This document shows, piece by piece, positions 9,424-20,240 of a stretch of DNA of 64,000 nucleotides; the stretch's first letter is position 1; the number at the start of each line of letters is the position of its first letter. The stretch comes from Prorocentrum cordatum (lineage: Eukaryota > Sar > Dinophyceae > Prorocentrales > Prorocentraceae): contig CAUYUJ010014360.1 in the NCBI GenBank assembly GCA_963575745.1, forward strand, positions 379,528-443,527. Direction: 5' to 3'. Position numbers and translations under genes: made by a program. A model generated the notes under the pieces. The model did not search any database, was not told where the DNA came from, and worked only from the letters and a program-made list of their open reading frames with translations.

Positions 9424-10110
9424 TTGATCTCACTATCGATCTCATTCAACGGGACACCACGGGAGACCACGGGACACCACGGGACACGTGTCGATCTCAC
9501 TATCGATCTCACTCAACGGGACACCACGAGACACCACGGGCCACCACGGGACACCATGGAACATCGCAGAACACCTCTCGATCTCACTATCGATCTCACT
9601 ATCGATCTCACTCAACGGGACACCATAGGACACCGCGGGACACCACGGGACACCACATCGATCTCACTATCGTTCTCACTATCGATCTCAATATCGATCT
9701 CACTCAACGGGACACCACGGGACACCACGGGACACCTGTCGATCTCACTATCGATCTCACTATCGATCTCACTTTTTGGGACACCACGGGACACCACGGG
9801 ACACCTCGGGGCACCACATCGATACCAGTATCGATCTCAGTATTGATCTCACTATCGATCTCACTCAACGGGACACCACGGGACACCACGGGACACCTGT
9901 CGATATCACTATCGATCTCACTATCGATCTCACTTTTTGGGACACCACGGGACACCTCGGGTCACCACATCGATCTCAATATCGATCTCACTATCGATTT
10001 CACGATCGATCTCACTATCGATCTCACTATCGATCTCACTCAACGGGACACCACGGGACACCACGGGACACCACGGGACACCGCGGGACACCGCGGGACA
10101 CCGCGAGCCA
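9424..10110. repeat. minisatellite of ATCGATCTCACT and GGGACACCAC units
   Basis: Blocks of the 12-mer ATCGATCTCACT (containing the palindrome ATCGAT) alternate with blocks of the roughly 10-mer GGGACACCAC. They form a higher-order pattern repeated about eight times with small variants (CTTTTTGGGACACC, AACGGGACACC). Frames through it are repeat artefacts. Confidence 0.95.
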
Positions 10111-10410
10111 CCGCCGGACGGACATACGGACGGGCGTGCGGGGGAGAATCATTTGTCTTGACTTCGCCCTAGCAATGGCCGACACCACGGGACACCACGG
10201 GACACCACGGAACACCACGGGACACCGCGGGACACCGCGGGACACCGCGAGCCACTGCTGGACGGGCGGGCGGGGGAGAATCATTTGTCTTGACTTCGCC
10301 CTAGAAGCGGCGGACACCACGGGACACCACGGGACAGCGCAGGACACCGCGAGCCACCGCTGGACGGGCGGGCGGGGGAGAATCATTTGTCTTGACTTCG
10401 CCCTAGCAAC
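10111..10410. repeat. three-copy tandem repeat with GGGACACCGC spacer
   Basis: The segment GAGAATCATTTGTCTTGACT, continuing TCGCCCTAG, occurs near 10144, 10275 and 10378. Copies are separated by GGGACACCACG units and GAGCCACYGCYGGACGG. Unit length differs (about 131 and 103 bp) because the GGGACACC spacer count varies. Confidence 0.9.
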
Positions 10411-11135
10411 GGAGGGTTTATTCCTCTCGCGCGCCCACGCAGCTTCGCCTCGCCCGCACGCACGACACGAACGAGACTAAACGATTCCCCCGTTTGGGGT
10501 CTCCGTGCCACTGCGATCTCACCCCCCGACCTCCGATTGTTTTTGTTGTTTTAATATTCCTCCTGCAGAGGGACATGCCCGACGTAAGGTTATGGGCCAA
10601 GCGAGAGTGCCCACGTGGCTGACCGAGGTGGCCGGCCGACGGTTCAGGGCTCGCCCCGAGCCGAGGCCGAGAGGCAGCTCCAGGGCGCGCGGGCGAGGCG
10701 TTGCCCTCCTCGGCCCCCCTGCGGCACCTGCGCCATCTGAGAACCACTCTCCCCTTTTTTTGGGGGGGGCGGGGACCCAAAAGGGCGAGGCGAGGCAAGG
10801 CGAGGCGAGGCGCCGGTCAGACGTCCCGGGGGGGACGGCCCTACAAGAGCCCTGCGGTGGCACCGGAGCGCCGAGAAAAAAACAGGTATGCTGCCGCAAA
10901 GGGGGTCCAGCTGAAAGGGGATGGTGCCATGGATGTGGGGCAATTGTGCTGCACATGTATTGCGCTGGACAATTGTGTTGCATTGTGCTGCAAGTCATGT
11001 ATTGCACGCGAACGTTCAGCAATAAATCTGCGCCCTGGAATGTATTGCACGCCCAAAATGTATTGCAACCCCACAGATCTATTGCACCAAATCTACTCCA
11101 CCACCCCCTTGTCGTTGGACTCCCTGTTAGATCAA
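10411..11135. other. unannotated DNA with short motif runs
   Basis: A GGCGAGGCGAGGC run lies at about 10784-10813. Between 10935 and 11080 the words ATGTATTGCACG and TTGTGCTGCA recur several times. No gene is supported. Confidence 0.45.
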
Positions 11136-12815
11136 CCCGACTCTTCCCTGATATCGTTCTGTGCGGGGGCACCCCTACTCCCACATGTTTTTGTTTAGGC
11201 AGGGTGTCATGTCGTTGAGTTTCCGGGTGTTTGGCAAAGGGCCACTTTAGGTGCCACCATGTGTGTTCACGCTTCGGCGTCGGTCGCATTTCAGGATCGG
11301 CGCTTTGCTCCCGTCGTCGGCTCTCGTCTCAGCGTGGGCCGCATCTCTGGATCCGATTCGTTCCTCGTCGTTGCTGGCCCCCTCTCCTGTTCTCTCCTCC
11401 GCCTTCCCCTGGCCCTCCTTCTGTTCCTCCGCCTCGTCCTGCCCCTGCTGCTGCTGCTGCTCCTCCTCATCCCTCGATGTTGTGCTTCTCCTCCTGCTCC
11501 TTCTTCTGCTCATGCGCTACGTTTTCCTCTCCCAGTGTGCGACGCCAGCCCTTCTGATTGCGCACCGCACGATGGGGCCATTCTGGGGGTCAAGGTCATC
11601 TGGGAGATCCCGGCCTGCGGATACAGAAGAAAATTCAACGCAACGGGGAGGGACGGGTGGGAGGGACAGGACGTCAGACATGGCCACAGCGCGCCTGGCT
11701 TGACCCCTCCCCTCGCCGCGTCTCCCCCTCCCTGTCGCCCCGTAGACCACCCGATTCCCCTCGAGACCCTCTCGGAGCGCAAGGCTCCGGCCCTGCCCTG
11801 CGCAAGAACTGGGGCGAGCGAGGATCGGATCCAGCCCCTGGCCAGGGCTCCGCGGAGCCCCTGGGCCGAACCGTTGCAGCGCTCGGACGGCCTTCAGTGC
11901 CCTCGACTTGGCAGCTCTGCCAGCCTCCTCGTGACGCTTGAGCTCCCCCATAGGTCGCAGACCCTACGGCGATCCTTGCGTCCGGGGCGCAGTTTGCCCT
12001 GGTGGCCGAGGCAACCTCCCCAAGACGGAGGCCGCGAGACGGCGCGGCGACATACCGTACGAGCTCGACCACAAGCATCATGCCACAAGAGACCCAACCC
12101 TGAAACCCCGGCACGTCCCTGGATTTCTGGTGTGGGAACGTCACGCGCTCCACCGCAAGACCATCGAAACCCAATGAACCCAGGGCACCCAGGAGAAGGG
12201 GCAACGATAGGGGGAATAGGCATTTAGGGGGAGGTGCCTCGACCTGGAAGCGGCGACGCATCGCCGATGGATCGGCGACAGGCCGCCCATAGCGGATCCG
12301 CACCCCTCCTGGGCGGGTGGGGGGCTATCGGACCCCTCTCGGCGATCAGTGGGCGATCGGGCCTCCACCGTCCGAGGACCCACCCACCCCCCGGGAGGCC
12401 CCTAAGGGAGGCCCCCGGCGATCGGGCCTCCACCGTCCGAGGATCCCCCCCCCTCCCGGGAGGCCCCTAAGGGAGGCCCCCAGCAGGCTTCGTCGAGGGC
12501 CTCCTGCTTCCCCCCGCACCCCGCACCCCCCCCCCTCCTCCTGCGGCCGCCCTCCCTGTCTTCTCCCCCTTTCTCCTGCACTGCGGCACAGTTCGCCAGA
12601 CGGTGCCCCCACGTATACAGCTCTTCTGCCGGCGCAATTACTCTGCCTGGCCGCGAACGTAAAAAGTTCCCCCCCCCCCCCCCCTCTCGCCGCCCCCGAA
12701 CATGGGACGCACGAGGACACAGTCCTTCTTGGGGGCGTGGGTCCGACCCGAGTATGTGTAGTATGACCACTTTGCAGTACACCGTTTCCCGAGCGGTGTG
12801 GCCAGAAAGCGCCCG
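11136..12815. repeat. 1.6-kb tandem duplication, unit A
   Basis: Nearly identical to 12879-14492 over almost its full length. It begins with CGACTCTTCCCTGATATCG and ends with CGAGCGGTGTGGCCAGAAAG. Differences are mostly microsatellite length (five CTG near 11446-11460 against seven near 13200), poly-C length, and a roughly 66-bp internal duplication at 12356-12480 that unit B lacks. Open frames are shared by both units but show no recognisable protein. Confidence 0.9.
12232..12361. repeat. dispersed family F, copy 1
   Basis: GATGGATCGGCGAC, TAGCGGATCCGCACCCCTCC and GGGGGGCTATCGGACC, ending CGATCAGTGGGCGATCGG. It aligns with 13986-14114 (by duplication) and independently with 26182-26311. Confidence 0.6.
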
Positions 12816-12878
12816 ACTCTTCCCTGATATCGTTCTGTGCGGGGGCACCCTTTTTTTTGGGGGGGGGGCAGGGTCCGA
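12816..12878. repeat. short extra repeat at the duplication junction
   Basis: A third copy of the unit-boundary sequence (ACTCTTCCCTGATATCGTTC, then GGGGGCACCC, T and G runs, GCAGGGTCC). Together with 12879-12955 it gives a local tandem of about 84 bp between the two large units. Confidence 0.85.
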
Positions 12879-14492
12879 GCGGTGTGGCCAGAAAGCGCCC
12901 GACTCTTCCCTGATATCGTTCTGTGCGGGGGCACCCTTTTTTGGGGGGGGGCAGGGTGTCATGTCCTTGAGTTTCCGGGTGTTTGGCAAAGGGCCAGTTC
13001 AGGTCCCACCATGTCTGTTCACGCCGCTTCGGCGTCGGTCGCATTTCAGGATCGGCGCTTTGCTCCCGTCGTCGGCTCTCGTCTCAGCGTGGGCCGCATC
13101 TCTGGATCCGATTCGTTCCTCGTCGTTGCTGGCCCCCTCTCCTGTTCTCTCCTCCGCCTTCCCCTGGCCCTCCTTCTGTTCCTCCGCCTCGTGCTGCTCC
13201 TGCTGCTGCTGCTGCTGCTGCTCCTCCTCATCCCTCGATGTCGTGCTCCTCCTCCTGCTCCTTCTTCTGCTCATGCGCTACGTCTTCCTCTCCCCGTGTG
13301 CGACGCCAGCCCTTCTGATTGCGCACCGCACGATGGGGCCATTCTGGGGGTCAAGGTCATCTGGGAGATCCCGGCCTGCGGATACAGAAGAAAATTCAAC
13401 GCAACGGGGAGGGACGGGTGGGAGGGACAGGACGTCAGACATGGCCACAGCGCGCCTGGCTTGACCCCTCCCCTCGCCGCGTCTCCCCCTCCCTGTCGCC
13501 CCGTAGACCACCCGATTCCCCTCGAGACCCTCTCGGAGCGCAAGGCTCCGGCCCTGCCCTGCGCAAGAACTGGGGCGAGCGAGGATCGGATCCAGCCCCT
13601 GGCCAGGGCTCCGCGGAGCCCCTGGGCCGAACCGTTGCAGCGCTCGGACGGCCTTCAGTGCCCTCGACTTGGCAGCTCTGCCAGCCTCCTCGTGACGCTT
13701 GAGCTCCCCCATAGGTCGCAGACCCTACGGCGATCCTTGCGTCCGGGGCGCAGTTTGCCCTGGTGGCCGAGGCAACCTCCCCAAGACGGAGGCCGCGAGA
13801 CGGCGCGGCGACATACCGTACGAGCTCGACCACAAGCATCATGCCACAAGAGACCCTGAAACCCCGGCACGTCCCTGGATTTCTGGTGTGGGAACGTCAC
13901 GCGCTCCACCGCAAGACCATCGAAACCCAATGAACCCAGGGCACCCAGGAGAAGGGGCAACGATAGGGGGATAGGCATAAGGGGGAGATGCATCGACCTG
14001 GAATCGGCGATACACCGCCGATGGATCGGCGATAGGCTGCCCATAGCGGATCCGCACCCTTCCTGGGCGGGTGGGGGGCTATCGGACCCCTCTCGGCGAT
14101 CAATGGGCGATCGGGCCTCCACCGTCCGAGGATCCCCCCCCCTCCCGGGAGGCCCCTAAGGGAGGCCCCCCAGCAGGCTTCGTCGAGGGCCTCCTGCTGC
14201 CCCCCCCCCCCCCCCCTCCTCCTGCGGCCGCCCTCCCTGTCTTCTCCCCCTTTCTCCTGCACTGCGGCACAGTTCGCCAGACGGTGCCCCCACGTATACA
14301 GCTCTTCTGCCGGCGCAATTACTCTGCCTAGCCGCCGACGTAAAAAGTTCCCCCCCCCCCTCTCGCCGCCCCCGAACATGGGACGCACGAGGACACAGTC
14401 CTCCTTGGGGGCGTGGGTCCGACCCGAGTATGTGTAGTATGACCACTTTGCAGTACACCGTTTCCCGAGCGGTGTGGCCAGAAAGCGCCCGC
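12879..14492. repeat. 1.6-kb tandem duplication, unit B
   Basis: Second copy of 11136-12815. It carries an expanded CTG run (seven units), lacks the 66-bp internal duplication, and shows scattered substitutions near its right end (12232-12361 against 13986-14114), so the duplication is recent but not brand-new. Poly-C at 14200-14216 replaces sequence CCCCGCACCCCGC of unit A. Confidence 0.9.
13986..14114. repeat. dispersed family F, copy 2
   Basis: Lies inside duplication unit B. It is closer to the independent copy at 26182-26311 in several positions (CAATGGGCGATCGG) than unit A is, suggesting unit A changed after duplication. Confidence 0.6.
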
Positions 14493-14559
14493 CATGGAGC
14501 TTGCACCATGACATTTCTCGGCGCGCGCGTCACCCCTGTGGTGGGGCGACCAACACATA
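14459..14559. repeat. dispersed family G, copy 1
   Basis: Opens TTTCCCGAGCGGTGTGGCCA, then GAAAGCGCCCGCCA, a variable middle, CTCGGCGCGCGCGTC and a hairpin (CACCCC-TGTG-GTGGGG). Full copies occur at 16653-16750 and 27541-27640; partial copies lie at 12783 and 12875. On the minus strand the three copies read a similar peptide with the core VAGAFWP. Confidence 0.65.
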
Positions 14560-15520
14560 CATCGGCCCAATGAAAGTTCCTGGAATTTTCATCACGACGC
14601 TGGCCGGCGGAAGTCGACGGAAGTAAAACGAGGCGGAAGACGGGGGAAGGCCGCCGGAAGGCTTGCCAATGTCAGCGGAAGTAAACGACGCCCTTTCCGA
14701 ACCCCCTACCCCCGTAGAAGCCTAGCAATGATGTCTTCCTCCGTGGGCCAGGCGGGATCCCGCCTGGCTTATTCCGCTTTAATATTATAAGTTTAGTTCA
14801 GGACGATCAAAATCCCACCCATTAAAAATGGGGTAGACCAAAATCCCGGGCCGTTCACGGATCCCACCATGCTGGGATCGGCTCGAAGTAAGATGGTGCT
14901 CATAAGTTGTTGTATTATTGCCGTGTTGGGATCGTCTTGAGGTCATCTTGAGATCATATCCTGGTCATGTCTGGATCACGCAACCATCGCGTGGTCATTA
15001 TGAGGCCACCCTGGGTGCGCTTGGATCAGGAATGTTGCCATCGGGCCATCTCGGCGTCACGCGTCGCTCATGTGTTTCGTCATCTGCGAGTCGGCCTGAG
15101 ACGGTCCAGAATCCATGGCGGGATCGCGTTGGGGTGGCATCATCCTGGGTCCTCTGGGCGTTATCGTCCGTGGCCTGAGGCATTCCTGGAAGCATGTTGT
15201 GGCCATGGGACGTCTTGGGATCGCGTGCGTGCGAACGCTGAGCACGCGCGCGCGACTTTTCATCATGCCGACGGGTTTAGATACATATTATCATTCTTGC
15301 GAGTTTCCAAGGAAACTTTTGTTGGAGCCAAGTAGTATCAGTACGTCGGGGTGACGCCGATAAACAGTCCCGTCCCCTCAGGCCCAGAGCAGGCGGGCAT
15401 GCTGGCGGTGCCTGAGCAGGTCGAGAGGTGCCCCTGGAAGGAGCAGTCGTTGCTGCACCCCTCCCCTCGAGGCCCCTCCGTCGCGGGGCGGCGCGTGCGA
15501 GGTCTGCTGCCAGTGTGACC
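14560..15520. other. unannotated DNA with GGAAGT- and GGGATC-rich stretches
   Basis: GGCGGAAG-type words recur between 14610 and 14690, and GGGATC/GTCATCTTG words between 14870 and 15200. The plus and minus frames here overlap and have no recognisable domain. Confidence 0.4.
14747..14768. other. 22-bp perfect palindrome
   Basis: GCCAGGCGGG-AT-CCCGCCTGGC, with both arms exactly complementary. It is followed by an AT-rich stretch (TTTAATATTATAAG). It could extrude as a cruciform or form an RNA hairpin; no function can be assigned. Confidence 0.7.
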
Positions 15521-15645
15521 TCCTCCTCCTCCCCCCTTCCTCCCACCTCCCTCCTCCCTCCTCCTCCTCCTCCTCCTCCTCCTCCTCCTTCTCCTCCTCC
15601 TCCTCCTCCTCCTCCTGCTCCTCCCTCCCTCCCTCCTCCTCCTGG
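15521..15645. repeat. (TCC)n microsatellite
   Basis: Imperfect TCC/CTC tract with the pyrimidines on the plus strand, interrupted by CTTCC and TGC. Confidence 0.95.
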
Positions 15646-16652
15646 CACGAGCGTGCAGGATGGAGCCCTTGGGATGTAAAATAATAGTTGGCAGCAGGCA
15701 CCGCCCTACTGCTCGTGTCCTCGACCGCGCGGGTTCCGCTCTCCAGGAGGGAACGAAGGAAGGACGAGACCCAGCTCACACATTGCGCACCCACGCCTCC
15801 TGATTCATTCTCTCGAGCTCGAGCCACGGCTGCGACGTCGTGGCTGGCGGTTTACAGCAGGTGGCGCTGCTTCCTCGAAGGTTGGCCGTGCAGTTCTCAA
15901 ACCTGACTGCCTCAATGTGACCCCACTGGCCCTCAGGATTGCACGATGATGCTCAACCGGTTGCAATGGCTGCTCCTTCCACGGAGCAAGTGTGAGCGAA
16001 GGAGGGGAGCGCACACAGCACGATGACAAGCTCGGCGAAGCAGTCGTAAAGCCACTGAAGGGTCTTAAACGCCATGCACGCGAATGTAATTGAAGCGTCC
16101 AGCCACGTTGAAAGGCTATCATGCCAGCGATGGCTTACATGATTTGCAAACTTGTGACAACAGGGTCAAACTGAGAGGCGGAAGCGATGGCACTTGAAAC
16201 AATGTGCATCCAAGGACGCTGAACATGGGCAACCGCTTACGCCACAGTACACGAAACACGAGGGAGTAGGATGAACAGGAGAAGGGACACATCGAAGGCG
16301 CCAAGACAAGGGGAGGAGCCAAAGCGGCGGACAGCAGCGGCATCAAACACCAGTCAGGACAATGGTCACGCGGCCTGTCGACATGCAACCTGGCTGTGCC
16401 GTTCATGGGTTGGGCCTGGACATCATCCAAACCTCGCCTTACATCAAACACCTCCCGCGATGATGAGTTCAACCTGAGGCCCCTTCCCACTGACGTCGTG
16501 GATATACGGAGCCTCTCCTTGCCACGACCTCCCTCCCCTCGCCCTCCTTCTGCGATGCCCATCGTTTAGGGTGCACAAGGATACTAGTGCCATGTGTCCT
16601 GTTCGGAGGGGTGCGTCTGACCCGAACGTACAGTCAAATCATTGCAGCACAT
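15646..16652. other. unannotated DNA, no supported gene
   Basis: Mixed-composition sequence. A 147-codon minus frame (16119-16562) has no recognisable domain and lies opposite other open frames. Confidence 0.4.
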
Positions 16653-16750
16653 CGCTTCCCAAGCGGTGCGGCCAGAAAGCGCCCGCCACGGAGCATATGC
16701 TATAAGTTTTCTCGGCGCGCGCGTCGCCCCTGTGGGGGCGACCCACACAT
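16653..16750. repeat. dispersed family G, copy 2
   Basis: CGCTTCCCAAGCGGTGCGGC through a perfect hairpin GTCGCCCC-TGTG-GGGGCGAC to CCCACACATG. The stem is fully paired here, where copy 1 has a mismatch. Confidence 0.7.
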
Positions 16751-17142
16751 GGTATTAGTATGCTTCGGTGGCGCCGACTCGTCCTATCCTTGGCCTTCGG
16801 CTCCTCTGGGCGAGCGGGATTCCCGGCTGGCCAACCCCAACGCGCCCCTCCACTTTCGGCGCCGCTGGGTCGGGAAGGGGTGGATCCGGTACTGGAGGAG
16901 GCGTCGTCGGGCATCCCCGCTGGTGGTTCACGCAGCAGAAGACCTAAGCCCGTGGGGAGGATTGGGAGGAGGACGAGGACTGATGAGGATAGCAGGACTG
17001 TGGCAGCAGCAAGATGAAGATGAGCGAAAGCCTTTTGCCGTGAGCTAAAATAATTTGCGAACATCACGACAAGCGATGCCTCTTGTCAACTCGAATAGAT
17101 CACGCGACCCCTGTCGCGTCAAGAAACAATCACGAACTAAAC
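16751..17142. other. unannotated DNA
   Basis: No gene or repeat recognised; several overlapping GC-rich frames. Confidence 0.4.
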
Positions 17143-17595
17143 CTAACACACGGAAGTCAGATATCCATCAGAGCATGAAGACTGAGGGTGCGGGCGGTGA
17201 GTCGCCGAGTGAAATCCGCTGTACTCTGCGGAAAGCAAACCCGCCCTGTGGCCAGCCCTGTGGCCAGCCCTTGGCCAGCCCCTTGGCTGCCGCGTCCCAG
17301 CCGCCAGCCCGCCACCAATGCCCTGGGCCAGATGCTCCCATCGACCCTCTCCGAGTGATGGACCGCAGGGCGCACCAATCTCATGAGCAAGCAGCGTATC
17401 AGAGGTTTGCACAGGGAACGTGAGCGCCAAACAAGCCGAATGAGAACGCGTCGTCCCCGGCTTGCTCTTGTCACCATCTTCGACCTGTGAATCAAACTCA
17501 TCAAGCGCCAACTCTTCTGCCGGCATCAGCAAGGTTAGGCGGCATGCACTAGGAGACAAGATGTCGGCGTCAGTGGCGCCAGTATGCTCAACCAT
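17143..17595 (-). CDS. hypothetical ORF, 150 codons
   Basis: Opens with ATG. The first 80 residues have fairly balanced composition (LTLLMPAEELALDEFDSQVE); the rest becomes Gly/Arg/His-rich over a short DNA repeat (CTGTGGCCAGCCCTG, 17240-17280). No domain recognised and no spliced leader upstream. It could equally be an exon fragment or a chance frame. Confidence 0.15.
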   Translation of the reverse strand: MVEHTGATDADILSPSACRLTLLMPAEELALDEFDSQVEDGDKSKPGTTRSHSACLALTFPVQTSDTLLAHEIGAPCGPSLGEGRWEHLAQGIGGGLAAGTRQPRGWPRAGHRAGHRAGLLSAEYSGFHSATHRPHPQSSCSDGYLTSVC

Positions 17596-17904
17596 CCCTC
17601 AACATGTTCCCCCTTCCCTCATATGGGGAGCGGTAGCGCACCAGGCACAACGCAACCCTGATCGAACAACTTCGCGGCCGCACGTCTTGCCGCAGATCCG
17701 TGTACGCAGCATGGTTGGATCGAACGAATGACTACGGCTCTCGGTGAGGCACAACCGCTGGAGACCGTGTGGCCACCTCCAGAGAGATGCCAAGACTTCG
17801 GTTGAAAGCAACGGCTACTCTGGTTATCTCCCTCGAGTGGCGAAGAGTCGACAGCATGTCGTGAAGGTGACCGAAGGGTAAGTGCCACCCGACCACCCGA
17901 ATGC
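17596..17904. other. unannotated DNA
   Basis: No recognisable feature. Confidence 0.4.
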
Positions 17905-18073
17905 TCTGAAGGGGCCCAGGGACACACACACATAAATACACACAAATCCCAGGATCCCCCATATGTTTCAATATTTTTGAGGTTTTCGTCTTCCCCCCCA
18001 CTTCCCAGATCGTCGCATCTGTTCCTGGGAATCGACGATTCATTGTGTCTGTGTGTGTGTGTGTGTTTTCCCC
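17905..18073 (-). repeat. dispersed family H, copy 1
   Basis: Shares CTGAAGGGGCC, a CA-rich run, ATCCCAGGATYCCCCATATG, GGTTTTCGTCTTCCCCC-type sequence and ATCGACGATT, then a TG-rich run, with 58699-58858. The CA and TG ends plus CCCAGGA/TCCTGGG make it foldback-like. On the minus strand both copies keep one frame (GEDEN..NI.TYG.SWDLCV), so an exon-derived repeat is possible. Confidence 0.65.
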
Positions 18074-18405
18074 TCCTGATGCCCATCAGCCAAGAGGCCG
18101 CCCCTGCTAATCTCTGCACCCTGAGCTGGGCGTCCCCGGCGCAAGGTAGTTCCACAACTGCCGCCTCTATCCCCCGACTCTCGGGTGCTCCCCGAACGTT
18201 CTTCCTTCGACGACCGTAGTAATCGTGTCGCGCTGCTGCGTGCGTCGCCGAGCTCTCTGGCGGGGAATCCTTTCGACGAAGGAGCATGCCGGGGGGCGAA
18301 GCGATGCATGCCAGGCTTCTGAAACGAGACCTCTTCAAGGAGGTGTGAACCGAGTCATGCCGCGGGCAACCCCGTGCCGCAAGTTCGCGCCGCATCGGCT
18401 GCAAT
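18074..18405. other. unannotated DNA
   Basis: No recognisable feature apart from an open minus frame that continues from family H into the GA repeat. Confidence 0.35.
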
Positions 18406-18735
18406 GCACACGCAGAGAGAGAGAGAGAGAGACAGAGAAGGAGAGAGACACACAACCTGCATTCATACATGCGAATACATACAAACACTGAGGGAAAGAG
18501 AGAGAGAGAGAGAACTGGGGGAGGGAGATAAAGAGAAAGGAAGAGATGGGGAGAGAGAGAGAGAGAGGAATACAGAGAGACAGAGAGAAACCAAAAACAC
18601 AGAGAGGGAGAGCAACCACATCTGCAAATGACGTCATACAATAATGTATAGACATATATATATGCATATGTAGATGCATGTGCACATGTAGATATTGATA
18701 TAAACACATGTAATATAAACAGATGTAATGCATAA
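18406..18735. repeat. (GA)n tract followed by AT-rich ATGTAGAT words
   Basis: GAGAGA runs with AAGG interruptions to about 18610, then an AT-rich stretch built from ATGTAGAT, GCATGTGCACATG and AACACATGTAAT words to 18735. Confidence 0.9.
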
Positions 18736-19113
18736 GTAGATAACACATCAAGGGTATGGTCTGCCAACACATGTCGTTATGACCCAAGAGGGCTGACACG
18801 GGAGAGGCTCGGCGGAGATGCCCGCGCCGCCAAGTCTCTGGGGGCTCTGCTCCGCTCCTGATCTGCCGCGACTCCCACAGGACAATTCACGCGTTGCTTC
18901 TGCAGGTTGCCTGCCCAGCTCTTCGGGGTATCGGGCCGACGCAGCCCAAACGACCAATACATTGTCTTCCAACTTGTTGTGGTGCAGAGTTGCATTCTCG
19001 AAAGATTTCTGAATTTGACGACCTGCCCCGAAATTCACACGATGGTCGCACAGCTATCTCGACGAACGTTGCCCAATCACCGCAGGGTCACACGCTGGAA
19101 GAGATGAACAGAG
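18736..19113. other. unannotated DNA
   Basis: No recognisable feature. Confidence 0.4.
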
Positions 19114-19533
19114 ATGAGCAGACCACTCGACTACAGGATGACAATGATGGAACAGAGCGCGGACCCGCTTGGTGACATTCCACGTCAGGATATCCTCACC
19201 CGTGTTGCACTCGTATTCTGCCCTGATGCCGCATCGGAGCAGATCAAATGCAGATTAGGTGAATCTGTTTTCATGCACCTGGCGGCAAACTACACGAACG
19301 ACTACATCTCGAGGGCACTCTGCAGTACAGAACGCAAACAGATGCATGCTGCCGCCATTATGATGTGTCGCCGCGAATGGCGACATCAAGTATGTTGCCA
19401 GCTGCATTGCCCGTCCGTGCCTGCACGAGCGCATGCTGTGCGGATCATCATCTCGCCATCACTCTGTCTCTCCATCGCTTTCTCTTGGTATCTTTCTCGT
19501 TTCTCTTACGATCGATCGTCCAGCTTGTGGTAG
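19114..19533 (+). CDS. hypothetical ORF, 139 codons
   Basis: ATG start and TAG stop. The first 90 residues are unusually protein-like for this window (DPLGDIPRQDILTRVALVF; NYTNDYISRALCSTERKQMH); the C-terminal third is hydrophobic and Ser-rich. No family recognised, and no spliced leader or obvious splice sites nearby. Kept only because its composition differs from the surrounding repeat artefacts. Confidence 0.2.
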   Translation: MSRPLDYRMTMMEQSADPLGDIPRQDILTRVALVFCPDAASEQIKCRLGESVFMHLAANYTNDYISRALCSTERKQMHAAAIMMCRREWRHQVCCQLHCPSVPARAHAVRIIISPSLCLSIAFSWYLSRFSYDRSSSLW

Positions 19534-19843
19534 CGCACTGCCTTAGGTGTGTACACATACCACACACACCTATTTATATTCATATATATAGAGAGAGATG
19601 CACCTCAGAATATGAGTCGTGACCACTTGTTCACACATGTCAAGCTTACATTTGACGCATGCGTGTCCCTCTCTAGTTCCATAAGCCAGCTTACTTCGCG
19701 CTTCGCGCTCTTTATCAAACCAGCTTCCTCGCCATCTCCACCTACTTCAACTCAAAACCACGTTATCAGACCTTTTCCTCTGCTAGTGGTATACACATTT
19801 ATGAACGCAGCTGCACTGTGCAAGCACATACATGAATCCAACG
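19534..19843. other. AT-rich unannotated DNA
   Basis: Short CACACAC, ATATATATAG and AGAGAGAG runs near 19555-19600; otherwise nothing recognised. Confidence 0.4.
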
Positions 19844-20240
19844 CGACCCGAATGAGGGGCTTCTTTCCTTCAGAGTAATGCAAAACAGTTTAGGGCAATG
19901 TCATGCACACCATTGGTTTGCCTTGATTGCCAATGCGTGGCGTTGCTTGGAATAGTTGCTTGGCGTTGAATTAAGTGGCGTTGCTTGGAATTGCGGGGCG
20001 TTGGGCCACAATGGGTGCAAACGCATAGCGGCAGCTCGTTGGCGCTATGAAGGAGCAAGCGGCGCGACCTCAATTAGGGGCCTTCTTTCTCCCAAGGCAA
20101 CTCGAAACAGTTCTAAGCGATGTGAACCGACGCGAAGCGAAATTGCTTGGCTTTGCTTGGCATTGCTTGGTATTGTTTGGCAGTGCTCGGCTTTGCTTGG
20201 TGTTACTTGGCATTGCTTTGCGTTTCTGTGTTGCTTGACT
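19844..20240. repeat. family I copies and TTGCTTGGCA motif run
   Basis: Two direct copies (GCGACCCGAATGAGGGGCTT at 19844; GCGACCTCAATTAGGGGCC at 20069, followed by TTCTTTCTCCCAAGG). After each come runs of TTGCTTGGCATTGC-type words, especially 20135-20240. An inverted copy lies at 25502-25572. Confidence 0.7.

Noticed and set aside
17619-18770. 383-codon minus-strand ORF
   Set aside because: Runs through a GA microsatellite, family H and AT-rich DNA; no continuous domain.
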